From positions 1 through 27,920 of the forward strand of contig JAFXWT010000257.1 of assembly GCA_017542695.1 (NCBI GenBank): a stretch of 27,920 bases of DNA, in the 5' to 3' direction. Shown here one piece after another: positions 6,675 through 15,036 of the stretch. Numbering within the stretch: position 1 is the stretch's first letter; the number at the start of each line of letters is the position of its first letter. A program made the translations under genes and the position numbers. Origin of the DNA: Clostridia bacterium (GTDB lineage Bacteria; Bacillota_A; Clostridia; Oscillospirales; CAG-272). The notes beneath the pieces were generated by a model. The model was not told where the DNA came from. It worked only from the letters and a program-made list of their open reading frames with translations, and did not search any database.

Positions 6675-8417
6675 TTATATTTCTTTACATTCGCACTTGG
6701 GATCGACATACGCGGTATAATTCGACGAATAGATCACGTATCCCGGAGCTGCGCCCGACGGCTTTTTCACGTTGCGAATTTTCGTGTAGTCGACGGCGAC
6801 GTTTTCGCCGTCTTTTCGGCTCGACCAGAACGCCGCGAGTTGCGCCGCCTCGGTGAAATCGCGCGCGGGCGGTTCATCGTCGGCATCGCAGGTCATGACG
6901 ACGTGCGAGCCGGTGGCGTTTTTGACGTGGAACCACCAATCGCTCTTTTTCGAGTACTTCAACGTGATGAGGTCATTCTGTATATTGTTTTTGCCGACGT
7001 AAACGTCGTAACCGCCGGAAGTGACGTAGTGTTTCGGCTCGAATTTCGCGTGACTGCGCGCTTTTCCGACGCTTGATCTCTTCTGCGAATAGCCCGCATC
7101 GGCGAGTTCGATACGGATCTCGTAGATATCCGCCTCGTTTTCCGCCATAGAGAGCGACGTTTCGACCGTTTCAAAGTATCCGAGCTCCCGCTCGGCCTTT
7201 TCGATCTGCTCGGTCAGCATCTTTTTCGCTGTTTTGAGTTTGTTGTATTTTTTATAGTATTTCGCAGCGTTTTGCGAGGGTGTGAGCTTTATATCAAGCG
7301 GAACGGTGACGGTTTCGAGATTTTCGGAATAGTAATTTGTGACTGTCGCACTGTCTGACTTTTTTGTGAGCAGATATATTGACGCCGTTATGAGATCGCC
7401 CCAAAGTTTATACGTTTCAGCTTCGTCGCACTCGGAAAATTCCTCTCTCATCAGGGCAAGTTTTTTTGTCAGTTTTTTTCTGCCGGATGAGAGGATCGAC
7501 TCGATATCATGCGCCTTGGCGCGCATCGTTTCTTTATGTTCGCGTTCGCCGAAATAAAAATCAAACATTTCGGAAAATGTTGTAAACATCACGGTTTTTG
7601 CCGAATCTTCATATTGATATATTTGAATATATGAATATTCTTTCGGCACGCCGTCGCATACGACGGCGCACGGTGCAAGCGCGCCTTCCGACGCTGTTTT
7701 GACCATATCGGAAAACGCGCGCCAAAGCATTCGCGGGCTCGATCTGCCGACGGCGTCCGCTTTGCCTGCGCGGTACGCGATCTCGCGGGCGATGAGCGGG
7801 GATATACCGAGATATGTTCCGACGATGAATTTTTCAACGGTGCGCTCCTTTTCGCATTTGCCGATGCGCGCGATGAAAGATTCCTCGGTCTCGGCGTTCG
7901 GGTCGGCTTTGTCCTGCGCGGGCGGGAGCTCGTACGGCGCGCCGACGATGACGCGACGCTTCGACGGCGTTGTGATATCGCCCGGATGGAGCACGCCGAG
8001 TATCTTTTTTTCATTTCCGCCGAGCAGAAAAATGTTCGAGCTCTTCCCCATGATTTCGGTAGTCAGATATTTTTCCGTCGGGAAGCCGAGTTCATCGAAC
8101 GCTTTGAACTTTATTTCTATGATGCGCTCAAAGCCGTACATATATACGTCCTCGACCGTCGTTCCCGCGAGGTGTTTGCGGAGGAGCATGCAGAACATCG
8201 GCGGAGTTTGCGGGTTCTCGCGCTCGATGTTTGTCAGCGAGACGCGCGCCGACGACGGATTCGCGCTGACAACGAGCTTTGCGTTACGGCGGTCGACGCG
8301 GAGCGAGATGATGATCTCGTCTTTTGACGGCTGATATATTTTTTCCGTCCTTGCGCCGACGACGTTCGCTTTAAGCTCGCGCGTTACCACCCTTGCCATA
8401 AGTGCATCAAATGCCAT
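6675..8417 (-). CDS. rqcH: NFACT-family ribosome quality control factor RqcH
   Basis: RqcH, formerly annotated as a fibronectin-binding protein (FbpA), binds stalled 50S subunits carrying peptidyl-tRNA and recruits tRNA-Ala to add C-terminal alanine tails that mark the nascent chain for degradation. The 580 residues show the full NFACT layout: NFACT-N with RTEKIYQPSKDEI and IMGKSSNIFLL; a central charged helical coiled coil around the AAKYYKKYNKLK segment; and NFACT-R with GYDVYVGKNNIQNDLIT and SDWWFHVKNATGSHVV. The functional Asp-Arg of B. subtilis RqcH appears here as Glu-Arg in GFERIIEI, which I believe is common in clostridia. ATG 8417 is chosen because AAAGGAG precedes it; an upstream ATG five codons earlier overlaps that site. 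It follows the YfhO gene by 48 bp with a hairpin between them. Confidence 0.93.
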   Translation of the reverse strand: MAFDALMARVVTRELKANVVGARTEKIYQPSKDEIIISLRVDRRNAKLVVSANPSSARVSLTNIERENPQTPPMFCMLLRKHLAGTTVEDVYMYGFERIIEIKFKAFDELGFPTEKYLTTEIMGKSSNIFLLGGNEKKILGVLHPGDITTPSKRRVIVGAPYELPPAQDKADPNAETEESFIARIGKCEKERTVEKFIVGTYLGISPLIAREIAYRAGKADAVGRSSPRMLWRAFSDMVKTASEGALAPCAVVCDGVPKEYSYIQIYQYEDSAKTVMFTTFSEMFDFYFGEREHKETMRAKAHDIESILSSGRKKLTKKLALMREEFSECDEAETYKLWGDLITASIYLLTKKSDSATVTNYYSENLETVTVPLDIKLTPSQNAAKYYKKYNKLKTAKKMLTEQIEKAERELGYFETVETSLSMAENEADIYEIRIELADAGYSQKRSSVGKARSHAKFEPKHYVTSGGYDVYVGKNNIQNDLITLKYSKKSDWWFHVKNATGSHVVMTCDADDEPPARDFTEAAQLAAFWSSRKDGENVAVDYTKIRNVKKPSGAAPGYVIYSSNYTAYVDPKCECKEI

Positions 8418-8437
8418 ATGCTCTCCTTTCAAAAGTG

Positions 8438-8459
8438 CGGGCGTGTCATGTCACGCCCG
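8438..8459. terminator. GC-rich hairpin between the YfhO gene and rqcH
   Basis: Perfect 8-bp arms CGGGCGTG and CACGCCCG enclose a 6-nt loop. On the minus strand it follows the YfhO stop and leads to GCAC then TTTT, a modest U run. On the plus strand it is followed by six T. It may fully or partly separate the two genes; rqcH would then need readthrough or a promoter inside the YfhO gene. Confidence 0.65.
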
Positions 8460-8465
8460 ACTTTT

Positions 8466-11400
8466 TTATTCTTCCGATGGGGACTGTTCGCTCTCCGCCG
8501 ATGTTTCTTCGCTTTCAGGAGGGGCGGACGTGTCCGCCGTTTCCGAATCGGGCGAGTCGCCCGCTTTCCCGTCCGTTTGCTCTTCCGTTTGTTCGGGGGC
8601 GTATTTTGCCTTTGGCAGAAGCGACATGACTTTCGACTTGAATTTTTTATTCATGCAGAACAGCACGATGAAAACGAAAATCACGACTCCGACAGCAGTT
8701 GTGAGCAATCCGATCTTATACAGCTTCGGGAAATAGCGAAGCTCGATCTCGTGAAAGCCCTCGCCGGCGTCGAACGCGATGAGCGCGTCGAACACCTTAT
8801 AAAACTCGACTTTTTTGCCGTCGACAAAGACGTTCCAGCCGCTGTCATAGGGGATCGTAGTGAATACGGTCGTCTGCCCTGCGGGGAGATCAATCGTGCC
8901 TTTCAGATAGTCGTTGCCGAAGTCCTCGACGTACATCGACGACGCTTCGAGATAATCAAACGCTTTTATCGCCGCGTCGTTATCTATATACCAGAAGAAC
9001 GACGCCGACGCATGGGAGATGTAGAGTTTATCGTCGTTCAGAACCACCTCGACGTTGATAGTGTCGCCCGATTTGAATTTGCCTATTTCCATGGCGCAGA
9101 TGTTTTCCTCGGAGAAATAATCGGTGAGGAATTTATCGTTGACGTAGATCTTCGCACTCTTGCCGAAGTTAACGGACGGCATATGCATATAGACGACGCC
9201 GTCGGAAACGGCTGTCAGTGTGAACGTGATGCTCGCGTCGTCGCCGGCGGAGTTAATCACGAAATATTCGGACGTGTGAGATACTCCGTCCCAGTTGAAC
9301 GTGATCGGCGTGCTGCTTACAGATGCGTTATTCGACGAATATCTCATGCGGAGCGGTTTCCAAACATTGACGTCACCGAGGGTTTCCGAAAGCATGGCGT
9401 TTATCATACGGTTCTGCAGATCGGGGGCGGCGTAGTACGTTCCCATGGTGAAGACGCTTTCAAAATTCCCGATGGAGCTGCTGACTCCGTATGCTATGGG
9501 CAACGCCTTTGTGTTCTGCATCGCAAACAGTTTATAGCCCGCGGGAGTTATATGGGATGGTTCGTCTGTTTCGTACGATTTTACGTAGAAATTCGGATCG
9601 AAGGAGTGCTTGTTGCTCTGCGGCATCGTGCCGCCGTTCGCCTCTGTCGGTCTGTCGGACGATAGGACGTATTTTATTCCGAGGAGCGCGTCCGAAACGG
9701 GCGTTCCGCCGAGATATTTCGTCCAGTGGGACGTTGATGCGTATCCGAGTTTGGCGAGGAAGCGGATGGTTTCTTTGTTCAGAGTGGAAGTCGAGGAAGC
9801 GATGCCGTTATAGCCCGCCGCCATCTGCTCGTTGACGCCGCCGCGCTGGCGATAAATCGTGCTTTCCATACGATAGAACGACTTGTCGTTGTCCATGACC
9901 ATTTGCGCTATTTTACGCAGTCTTTCGACGGAGCCGTTATATGAGTCGTATCTTTCGACGGTGGAGTTTGCGGGGGTGTAGTTGTTGTATCTGACGACGC
10001 CGACGTCCTGCTCGACGAAAGCAACGCTGATAAGCGAATTCGCAAACAGCTCTATGCTGATGACGAGTGCGAGGACGAGCACCGCCGTGCCGCGCTTTTT
10101 CTCCTCATCGTCCTTGTATTTCAGAACGAAGTACATTATCCCGAGATAGATAAGGACGAACAGCACGGAAAGTCCGATGCAGAGGATATCGTCGAGCGGG
10201 ATCGTGCGCGAGCTTTGCTTATATTCATAGCCGAGCTTCTGCACGATACAGACGATGATGAGAGTTACGACGCTTGATGCGGCGAAGCGGCCGTATTTTG
10301 ATTTGTCAAGCGTCATGAACGCGTCGCACGCCATGGTGACGACGACGAACGAGAGCATGAATGAATATCTGTAGTTGAGCCAGTTGGGCGCGGAGAAGCC
10401 GTGCCAAGCAAGATCGACGGGATTGAGCAGAAAGCTTATGAGAAGGACTCCGCAGAGCGCGCCCGCGAAAACCTTCTTCCGCGTTTCGATCCCCTTTGAC
10501 ATGAAGAACACGGGCAGAAGAATGAGCGCGAACATACCGCTGTAAACGACGGGAAGTCCGTTTTCGCGCACCGTGTCGTGCGATCCTATAAGCATCTTGA
10601 CGAATACGTCTAGAAAATCGAATCTGAAAGTGAATCCGAAGCTCGGCGACGAGAAGCCGACTTTACCGAACGTGAGCGAATAGTACGCGCAGATGAGCAT
10701 AAACGACGAAAGCAAAAGCGTCGTCAGCGTCGCGCCCGCCATCCTGAAAAATGTTCTTGTTCCCGCAAGGGAGAAGAATTTTTTAATGCCGCTCTTGTTC
10801 GATTTATACTCTCCGAGCAGTTCGGGGCGTACGAGGAAATAGTAAGCTATGAAATACACCGCCGTGAATATACAGCACATATAGCCGATGTAATAGTTTG
10901 CGGTGAGGATGAGCGTCAGCGATACGATATAGAGGATGGGGCGACGGTCTTTTACGAGGCGCTGCAAGCCGAGGATGAGCATCGGAAGCCAGACGACCGC
11001 GTCGAGCCACATCGGGTTGAACTGCTGGATCGCAACATAGCCGCAAAGGGCGTACATCGAGGAGAAGATGAGCGTTTTCAGTTCTCTTGTACCGCGCGTT
11101 TTATGAAGGAACACGCCCATCGTGACTCCCGCCGCGCCGATCTTCGCAAGAACGACAGCCGACGCCGCCATGGCAATATGACTGTCGGGGAACAATGCGA
11201 CGATGAGGTTGAACGGGCTGCCCATATAGTACGCGACGTATCCCATAAATTCGCCGCCGAGGGCGCGAGACCACGTGTAAAGCCAGCTGCCGCCCTCTGT
11301 CAGAAGGCGGCGTATCTGCTCAAAATAGTAGATATACTGCGCCTGAAAGTCGAGGGATAAAATCGACTGGTTTCCAAACGGGTAAAAGCTCGCCGCCGCG

Positions 11401-11660
11401 TGCGCGCCGAGCATAAGGAGCACCGGAAGGAAGAATGCTCCGACAAGATAAAAATACGGATTTTTTTTAAGTTTGTCGAAAAACGCGCCGATCTTGCCCC
11501 TCTTTTTTTCTTTGCCGTCGATGTTTTCATCCGCATATTCGGCAGCGGTTTCATCGACGGGCTCCGCGACTGTCTCGTCGACGGGGACGGGCTCGGCTCC
11601 GGCGGGTGCCACAAGCTCCGCGTCGGGAGTTTCGACGGTCATTTTTTCTTCGTTATCCAT
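8466..11660 (-). CDS. YfhO-family multi-pass membrane protein (GT-C-like fold)
   Basis: YfhO proteins are large membrane glycosyltransferase-like proteins. Relatives are required for glycosylation of teichoic or lipoteichoic acids using lipid-linked sugars on the outer face. This protein has 1064 residues. An acidic cytoplasmic N-terminus of about 60 residues precedes the first membrane segment at PYFYLVGAFFLPVLLMLGAH. The first extracytoplasmic loop contains the conserved LSLDFQAQYIYYFEQIRR. About 12 further membrane segments follow, then a large C-terminal extracytoplasmic beta-rich domain (GVSSSIGNFESVF onward), a final membrane helix, and a Glu/Ser-rich tail of about 40 residues. GATAGGAGC precedes the ATG. 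The acidic extensions at both ends seem unusual for the family. The sugar and acceptor are unknown. It is transcribed divergently from the small unknown gene at 11892. Confidence 0.87.
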   Translation of the reverse strand: MDNEEKMTVETPDAELVAPAGAEPVPVDETVAEPVDETAAEYADENIDGKEKKRGKIGAFFDKLKKNPYFYLVGAFFLPVLLMLGAHAAASFYPFGNQSILSLDFQAQYIYYFEQIRRLLTEGGSWLYTWSRALGGEFMGYVAYYMGSPFNLIVALFPDSHIAMAASAVVLAKIGAAGVTMGVFLHKTRGTRELKTLIFSSMYALCGYVAIQQFNPMWLDAVVWLPMLILGLQRLVKDRRPILYIVSLTLILTANYYIGYMCCIFTAVYFIAYYFLVRPELLGEYKSNKSGIKKFFSLAGTRTFFRMAGATLTTLLLSSFMLICAYYSLTFGKVGFSSPSFGFTFRFDFLDVFVKMLIGSHDTVRENGLPVVYSGMFALILLPVFFMSKGIETRKKVFAGALCGVLLISFLLNPVDLAWHGFSAPNWLNYRYSFMLSFVVVTMACDAFMTLDKSKYGRFAASSVVTLIIVCIVQKLGYEYKQSSRTIPLDDILCIGLSVLFVLIYLGIMYFVLKYKDDEEKKRGTAVLVLALVISIELFANSLISVAFVEQDVGVVRYNNYTPANSTVERYDSYNGSVERLRKIAQMVMDNDKSFYRMESTIYRQRGGVNEQMAAGYNGIASSTSTLNKETIRFLAKLGYASTSHWTKYLGGTPVSDALLGIKYVLSSDRPTEANGGTMPQSNKHSFDPNFYVKSYETDEPSHITPAGYKLFAMQNTKALPIAYGVSSSIGNFESVFTMGTYYAAPDLQNRMINAMLSETLGDVNVWKPLRMRYSSNNASVSSTPITFNWDGVSHTSEYFVINSAGDDASITFTLTAVSDGVVYMHMPSVNFGKSAKIYVNDKFLTDYFSEENICAMEIGKFKSGDTINVEVVLNDDKLYISHASASFFWYIDNDAAIKAFDYLEASSMYVEDFGNDYLKGTIDLPAGQTTVFTTIPYDSGWNVFVDGKKVEFYKVFDALIAFDAGEGFHEIELRYFPKLYKIGLLTTAVGVVIFVFIVLFCMNKKFKSKVMSLLPKAKYAPEQTEEQTDGKAGDSPDSETADTSAPPESEETSAESEQSPSEE

Positions 11661-11729
11661 TTGATAGCTCCTATCATATTTCTTTCGCGCAAGGCGAGTA
11701 ATATTTTCGCATTTTATATTTACTTTTCT

Positions 11730-11757
11730 ATTTTAACATTTTTCTTTCGATTTGAAA
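11730..11757 (-). promoter_or_regulatory. Candidate promoter of the YfhO gene
   Basis: On the minus strand TTTCAA (11752-11757) and TAAAAT (11730-11735) are 16 bp apart, in an AT-rich 231-bp divergent intergenic region. Confidence 0.35.
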
Positions 11758-11776
11758 AGGGATATGAGAAAATATT

Positions 11777-11804
11777 TTGATTTTTTGGTAAAATATATTT
11801 TAAT
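11777..11804 (+). promoter_or_regulatory. Candidate promoter of the small unknown gene
   Basis: TTGATT (11777-11782) and TTTAAT (11799-11804) are 16 bp apart. A further -10-like TAGAAT at 11821 has no convincing -35, so the real start point is uncertain. Confidence 0.3.
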
Positions 11805-11891
11805 TTTCCGCGTTTTGTGGTAGAATTTTCATGGTTTATCGTATATTAGTCGAATAAAAGCGCGGATCTTCTCACAAGGAGGAAAGAAAAA

Positions 11892-12227
11892 ATGGGTCTT
11901 TTCGGAAAGAAAAAAGACGAAAACAACGTCCGTTTCAGACGGGAAATGGCGAAAAAAATAGTCAAACACCGCCTGCGCTACGTCAGTGAGCGCGTGGGCG
12001 ACACGGACACGATCGTGTCGAAAGGCGGCGAAATGCACATAAAGGACGGCGTGTTTTACATTTCGTCCGGTATCGAATACGGCTCCGCGACCGTCTTTTC
12101 GTGCGAAGTCGACAAGCTGAAATCGTCGGAGCTGCTGTCTCTCGAGGGCGCGATACTCGAAGGGCCGGATCGTGAGCACGACGACATTTTAAGGAAAATA
12201 ATAGTTTATTATGTATATTACAGATAA
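11892..12227 (+). CDS. Small conserved-looking protein of unknown function
   Basis: I do not recognise a family. The 111-residue product has no signal peptide or membrane helix. It begins with a basic MGLFGKKKD stretch, which superficially resembles a membrane-association patch, followed by a basic helix-like segment (residues about 14-35). The rest is a likely beta-rich domain containing VSKGGEMHIKDGVFYISSG and FSCEVDKLKSSELLSLEGAIL. The C-terminus IIVYYVYYR is strikingly aromatic. GAGGAAAG precedes the ATG and the codon use resembles its neighbours, so it is very likely expressed. It lies 112 bp before the lipid-type operon with only a weak hairpin between, so it could be the first gene of that transcript. 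The IKDGVFYISSG pattern suggests a PH-like or regulatory fold, but this is only an impression. Confidence 0.75.
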   Translation: MGLFGKKKDENNVRFRREMAKKIVKHRLRYVSERVGDTDTIVSKGGEMHIKDGVFYISSGIEYGSATVFSCEVDKLKSSELLSLEGAILEGPDREHDDILRKIIVYYVYYR

Positions 12228-12239
12228 AAAAATAAAATA

Positions 12240-12257
12240 TTCCGTCCCCAAACGGAA
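12240..12257. other. Weak hairpin between the unknown gene and the lipid operon
   Basis: Arms TTCCGT and ACGGAA enclose a 6-nt loop, followed by AGTTTATTCG rather than a clean T run. It may be a weak terminator or a processing site; its strength is doubtful. Confidence 0.35.
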
Positions 12258-12339
12258 AGTTTATTCGTTATTTTAATGTGAATCTTTTTTGGCGAAATTT
12301 ATACATTGAAAAATATCGGACATCAAAAGGAGAACAGAT

Positions 12340-13230
12340 ATGGAAAAAACGAAGCGCCGCTTCGGCGACAGACACGACGCACGCCGGATCAGACCGAAGG
12401 ATTGCGACTCGATGCACGTCATCATGCCGTACATGATGCCGAACCGCTCGGACAACGAGGCGGTCATGCGCGAGACGATCGACCTCACAGCGATAGAAAA
12501 ATTCATCGAGAAGAAAAACGTCGAGGGCATCGAGTTCAAGTACACGTTTTTCCACGTGCTTTGCGCGGCGCTGGCGAAAACGATAGTGCTTCGCCCTAAG
12601 CTGAACAGATTTTATCAGGGCAAGCGCCTTTATCAGCGGAACGACATCGTTCTTTCATTCGTAGTTAAAAAGAAATTCGTCGACACGAGCCCCGAGGCGC
12701 TGGCGATACTGAAAATCGCCAACGAGGGAGCGGACCCGCTTTCGCAAGTTTACGAAAAAGTCAAGAAGATCGTTTACACCGTCAGAGTCGAAGGAAAAAA
12801 CGACGAGACGACGGACACCATGGACATTTTGAAAAAGTTCCCGCGGTGGATGCTCAAAATATTCTTCGGGTTCATTAATTGGCTCGATTATCACGGAAAA
12901 TACCCGCTTTCGCTTGAACGCGAGGACCCGTATTTCTCGACGGCGTTCATAACGAACCTCGGTTCGATAAAGATGCACGCGGACTACCATCACCTCGCAA
13001 ACTGGGGCACAAACTCGATCTTCTGCGTCATCAACGAAAAGAAGCCGACTCCGTTCTATAAAGAGGACGGAACATACGAAATGCGCGACGCGCTCGAGAT
13101 CGGGCTGACCATCGACGAGCGCATAGCCGACGGGTTGTATTTTGCCAACAGTCTCAAAATATTCCGCGCTCTGTGCGCAAGTCCCGAATTGCTCGAGCTT
13201 CCGATAGAAACTCCCGTGGAATATCAATAA
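12340..13230 (+). CDS. E2/CAT-fold acyltransferase without lipoyl domain
   Basis: The 296 residues match only the catalytic domain of 2-oxoacid dehydrogenase E2 / chloramphenicol acetyltransferase-like proteins. Lipoyl and peripheral-subunit-binding domains are absent, so it is not a pyruvate dehydrogenase component. Recognisable parts are DLTAIEKFIEKK, FKYTFFHVLCAALAKTI, RNDIVLSFVVKKKF, FSTAFITNLGSIKMHADYHH and the C-terminal LTIDERIADGLYF. In the family this last segment is DHRxxDG with His as general base; here the His position is Glu260, while Asp264 and Gly265 are kept. Either chemistry differs or the protein has a binding role. AAAGGAG precedes the ATG. It is the first gene of a five-gene run with acyl ligases, an alpha-oxoamine synthase and an ACP. 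The context suggests acyl transfer from CoA or ACP to an amine or hydroxyl of a long-chain product. No clear promoter was found upstream. Confidence 0.82.
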   Translation: MEKTKRRFGDRHDARRIRPKDCDSMHVIMPYMMPNRSDNEAVMRETIDLTAIEKFIEKKNVEGIEFKYTFFHVLCAALAKTIVLRPKLNRFYQGKRLYQRNDIVLSFVVKKKFVDTSPEALAILKIANEGADPLSQVYEKVKKIVYTVRVEGKNDETTDTMDILKKFPRWMLKIFFGFINWLDYHGKYPLSLEREDPYFSTAFITNLGSIKMHADYHHLANWGTNSIFCVINEKKPTPFYKEDGTYEMRDALEIGLTIDERIADGLYFANSLKIFRALCASPELLELPIETPVEYQ

Positions 13231-13248
13231 TTTATCCGGAGGAATGAA

Positions 13249-15024
13249 ATGTCTTACTTTGAAGTATCAGACTCTGTAAAAACGCCTTGGCTCAAAAACA
13301 TCGGTGACATTCCCGCGAAAATCAATTATTTCGACGGGACGATATGGGAAAAAGTCGACAACGTATGCAACAGTTATCCCGACTACATAGCTTTTTCCTT
13401 TATGGGAAAGAAGACGACGTACAGAGAATTTCAAAAAGAGGTCAACATCTGCGCGCGGGCGCTTAAAGCGATCGGAATTCGCAACGGCGACAAAATCACA
13501 GTCTGCCTGCCGAACTGCCCACAGGCAGTCATCATGTTCTACGCCATCAACATCGTCGGCGCCATCGCAAACATGATACACCCGCTTTCGAGCGAAAACG
13601 AGATTGAATTTTTCCTCAAGGATTCGGGGAGCATAGCGGCGATAACTCTCGATCAGTTCTACAACAAATTCGAGGCGATAAGACAGAACGTCGATCTCTC
13701 GAACATAATCATCGCGTCGATCAAGGACGCGCTCTCGCCCGTCATCAAGGCGGGATTCATGCTGACGGAAGGCAGGAAGATAAAGAGGATACCGTCCGAC
13801 GCTCCCGTCCTTCGCTGGAAGGAATTTTACAGGCGCGGAAAGACGTACAACTGGAAATACAAAGCCGAAAAGAAAAAAGAAGACCCGGCGGTCATCCTTT
13901 ACAGCGGAGGCACGACGGGAACGACGAAGGGCATTCTGCTCTCCAACATCAATTTCAACGCGCTGGCGATGCAGGTTCTGACTGCAAACCCGATGGCGCG
14001 CCGCGGCGACAAAGTCCTTTCCGTAATGCCCGTGTTCCACGGGTTCGGACTTGGAGTGAGCATCCACACGTTCCTCGCGTTCGGCGGAGAATGCGTTCTT
14101 GTTCCGAGATTCACGGCGGCAAGTTACGCGAAGATGCTCGTCAAACACAAATGCAACTTTGTTGCGGGCGTGCCGACTCTCTTTGAAGCTTTGCTTCATC
14201 AGAAGGCGATGAACGGCGCCGATCTGTCGTTCCTCAAGGGCGTGTTCAGCGGCGGAGATTCGCTGTCGATCGAGCTTAAAAAGAAGCTCGACAAATTCTT
14301 GTTCGACCACAACGCGAAGATACAGGTGCGCGAGGGGTACGGCACGACAGAGTGCGTCACGGCGAGCTGCCTGACGCCGATACACATGGCAAAAGAGGGC
14401 TCGATCGGCGTTCCGCTGCCGGATATGTATTATAAGATAGTACGTCCCGGCACGGAAGAGGAAGTGCCTTACGGCGAGGACGGCGAGATCTGCATCGCCG
14501 GTCCGACAGTTATGATGGAATATATCAATCAACCCGAGGAGACGGCGCAGACGCTCCGCCGCCACGCCGACGGAATGACGTGGGTACATACGGGCGACCT
14601 CGGAATGATGGACCCCGACGGCTTCGTTTTCTTCCGTCAGAGGATAAAGAGAATGATCATCACGTCGGGCTATAACGTATATCCGTCGCAGCTCGAAAAC
14701 ATAATCGACGCGCACCCGCTCGTTCAGATGAGCTGCGTCATCGGTATTCCCGATCCGTACAGGATGCAGAAAGTAAAAGCGTTCATCATGCTCAAGGACG
14801 GCGTGCCGAAGTCGGACGAGACGAAGGAAGATATCCTTGCGTACTGCAAAAAAAACATAGCGAAATACGCGATGCCGCGCGACATAGAATTCCGCGATCA
14901 GCTCCCGAAAACGCTTGTGGGCAAAGTCGCTTACAGAGTGCTTGAAGAGGAAGAACTGAAAAAAGAAGCCGAAAAGGCAGAAGCCGAAGAAAACGAAAAA
15001 GAAGAAGCGACTGCAAAGGTATAA
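13249..15024 (+). CDS. AMP-forming acyl ligase 1 (long-chain fatty acyl-CoA/ACP ligase type)
   Basis: This ANL-superfamily enzyme activates a carboxylic acid as acyl-AMP and transfers it to a thiol, either CoA or the phosphopantetheine arm of an ACP. In order it shows the P-loop YSGGTTGTTKG at residues 218-228, MPVFHGFGLG, the A5 motif REGYGTTECV, the A7 motif WVHTGDLGMMDPDGFVFF, the A8 hinge RIKRMIITSGYNVYPSQLE, and the A10 motif PKTLVGKV with adenylation Lys559. The YSGGTT form and the N-terminal segment suggest medium- or long-chain fatty acids. The last 27 or so residues are an unusual Glu/Lys/Ala-rich tail after the catalytic lysine. GGAGG precedes the ATG. The gene is 18 bp after the acyltransferase and 12 bp before the oxoamine synthase. 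The ACP in the same operon makes an acyl-ACP product plausible. Confidence 0.88.
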   Translation: MSYFEVSDSVKTPWLKNIGDIPAKINYFDGTIWEKVDNVCNSYPDYIAFSFMGKKTTYREFQKEVNICARALKAIGIRNGDKITVCLPNCPQAVIMFYAINIVGAIANMIHPLSSENEIEFFLKDSGSIAAITLDQFYNKFEAIRQNVDLSNIIIASIKDALSPVIKAGFMLTEGRKIKRIPSDAPVLRWKEFYRRGKTYNWKYKAEKKKEDPAVILYSGGTTGTTKGILLSNINFNALAMQVLTANPMARRGDKVLSVMPVFHGFGLGVSIHTFLAFGGECVLVPRFTAASYAKMLVKHKCNFVAGVPTLFEALLHQKAMNGADLSFLKGVFSGGDSLSIELKKKLDKFLFDHNAKIQVREGYGTTECVTASCLTPIHMAKEGSIGVPLPDMYYKIVRPGTEEEVPYGEDGEICIAGPTVMMEYINQPEETAQTLRRHADGMTWVHTGDLGMMDPDGFVFFRQRIKRMIITSGYNVYPSQLENIIDAHPLVQMSCVIGIPDPYRMQKVKAFIMLKDGVPKSDETKEDILAYCKKNIAKYAMPRDIEFRDQLPKTLVGKVAYRVLEEEELKKEAEKAEAEENEKEEATAKV

Positions 15025-15036
15025 AGGAGACCGTAT

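Noticed and set aside
12340..13230. Assignment of the acyltransferase as a pyruvate or branched-chain dehydrogenase E2 subunit
   Set aside because: There is no lipoyl domain, no E1 or E3 gene is adjacent, and the catalytic His is absent.
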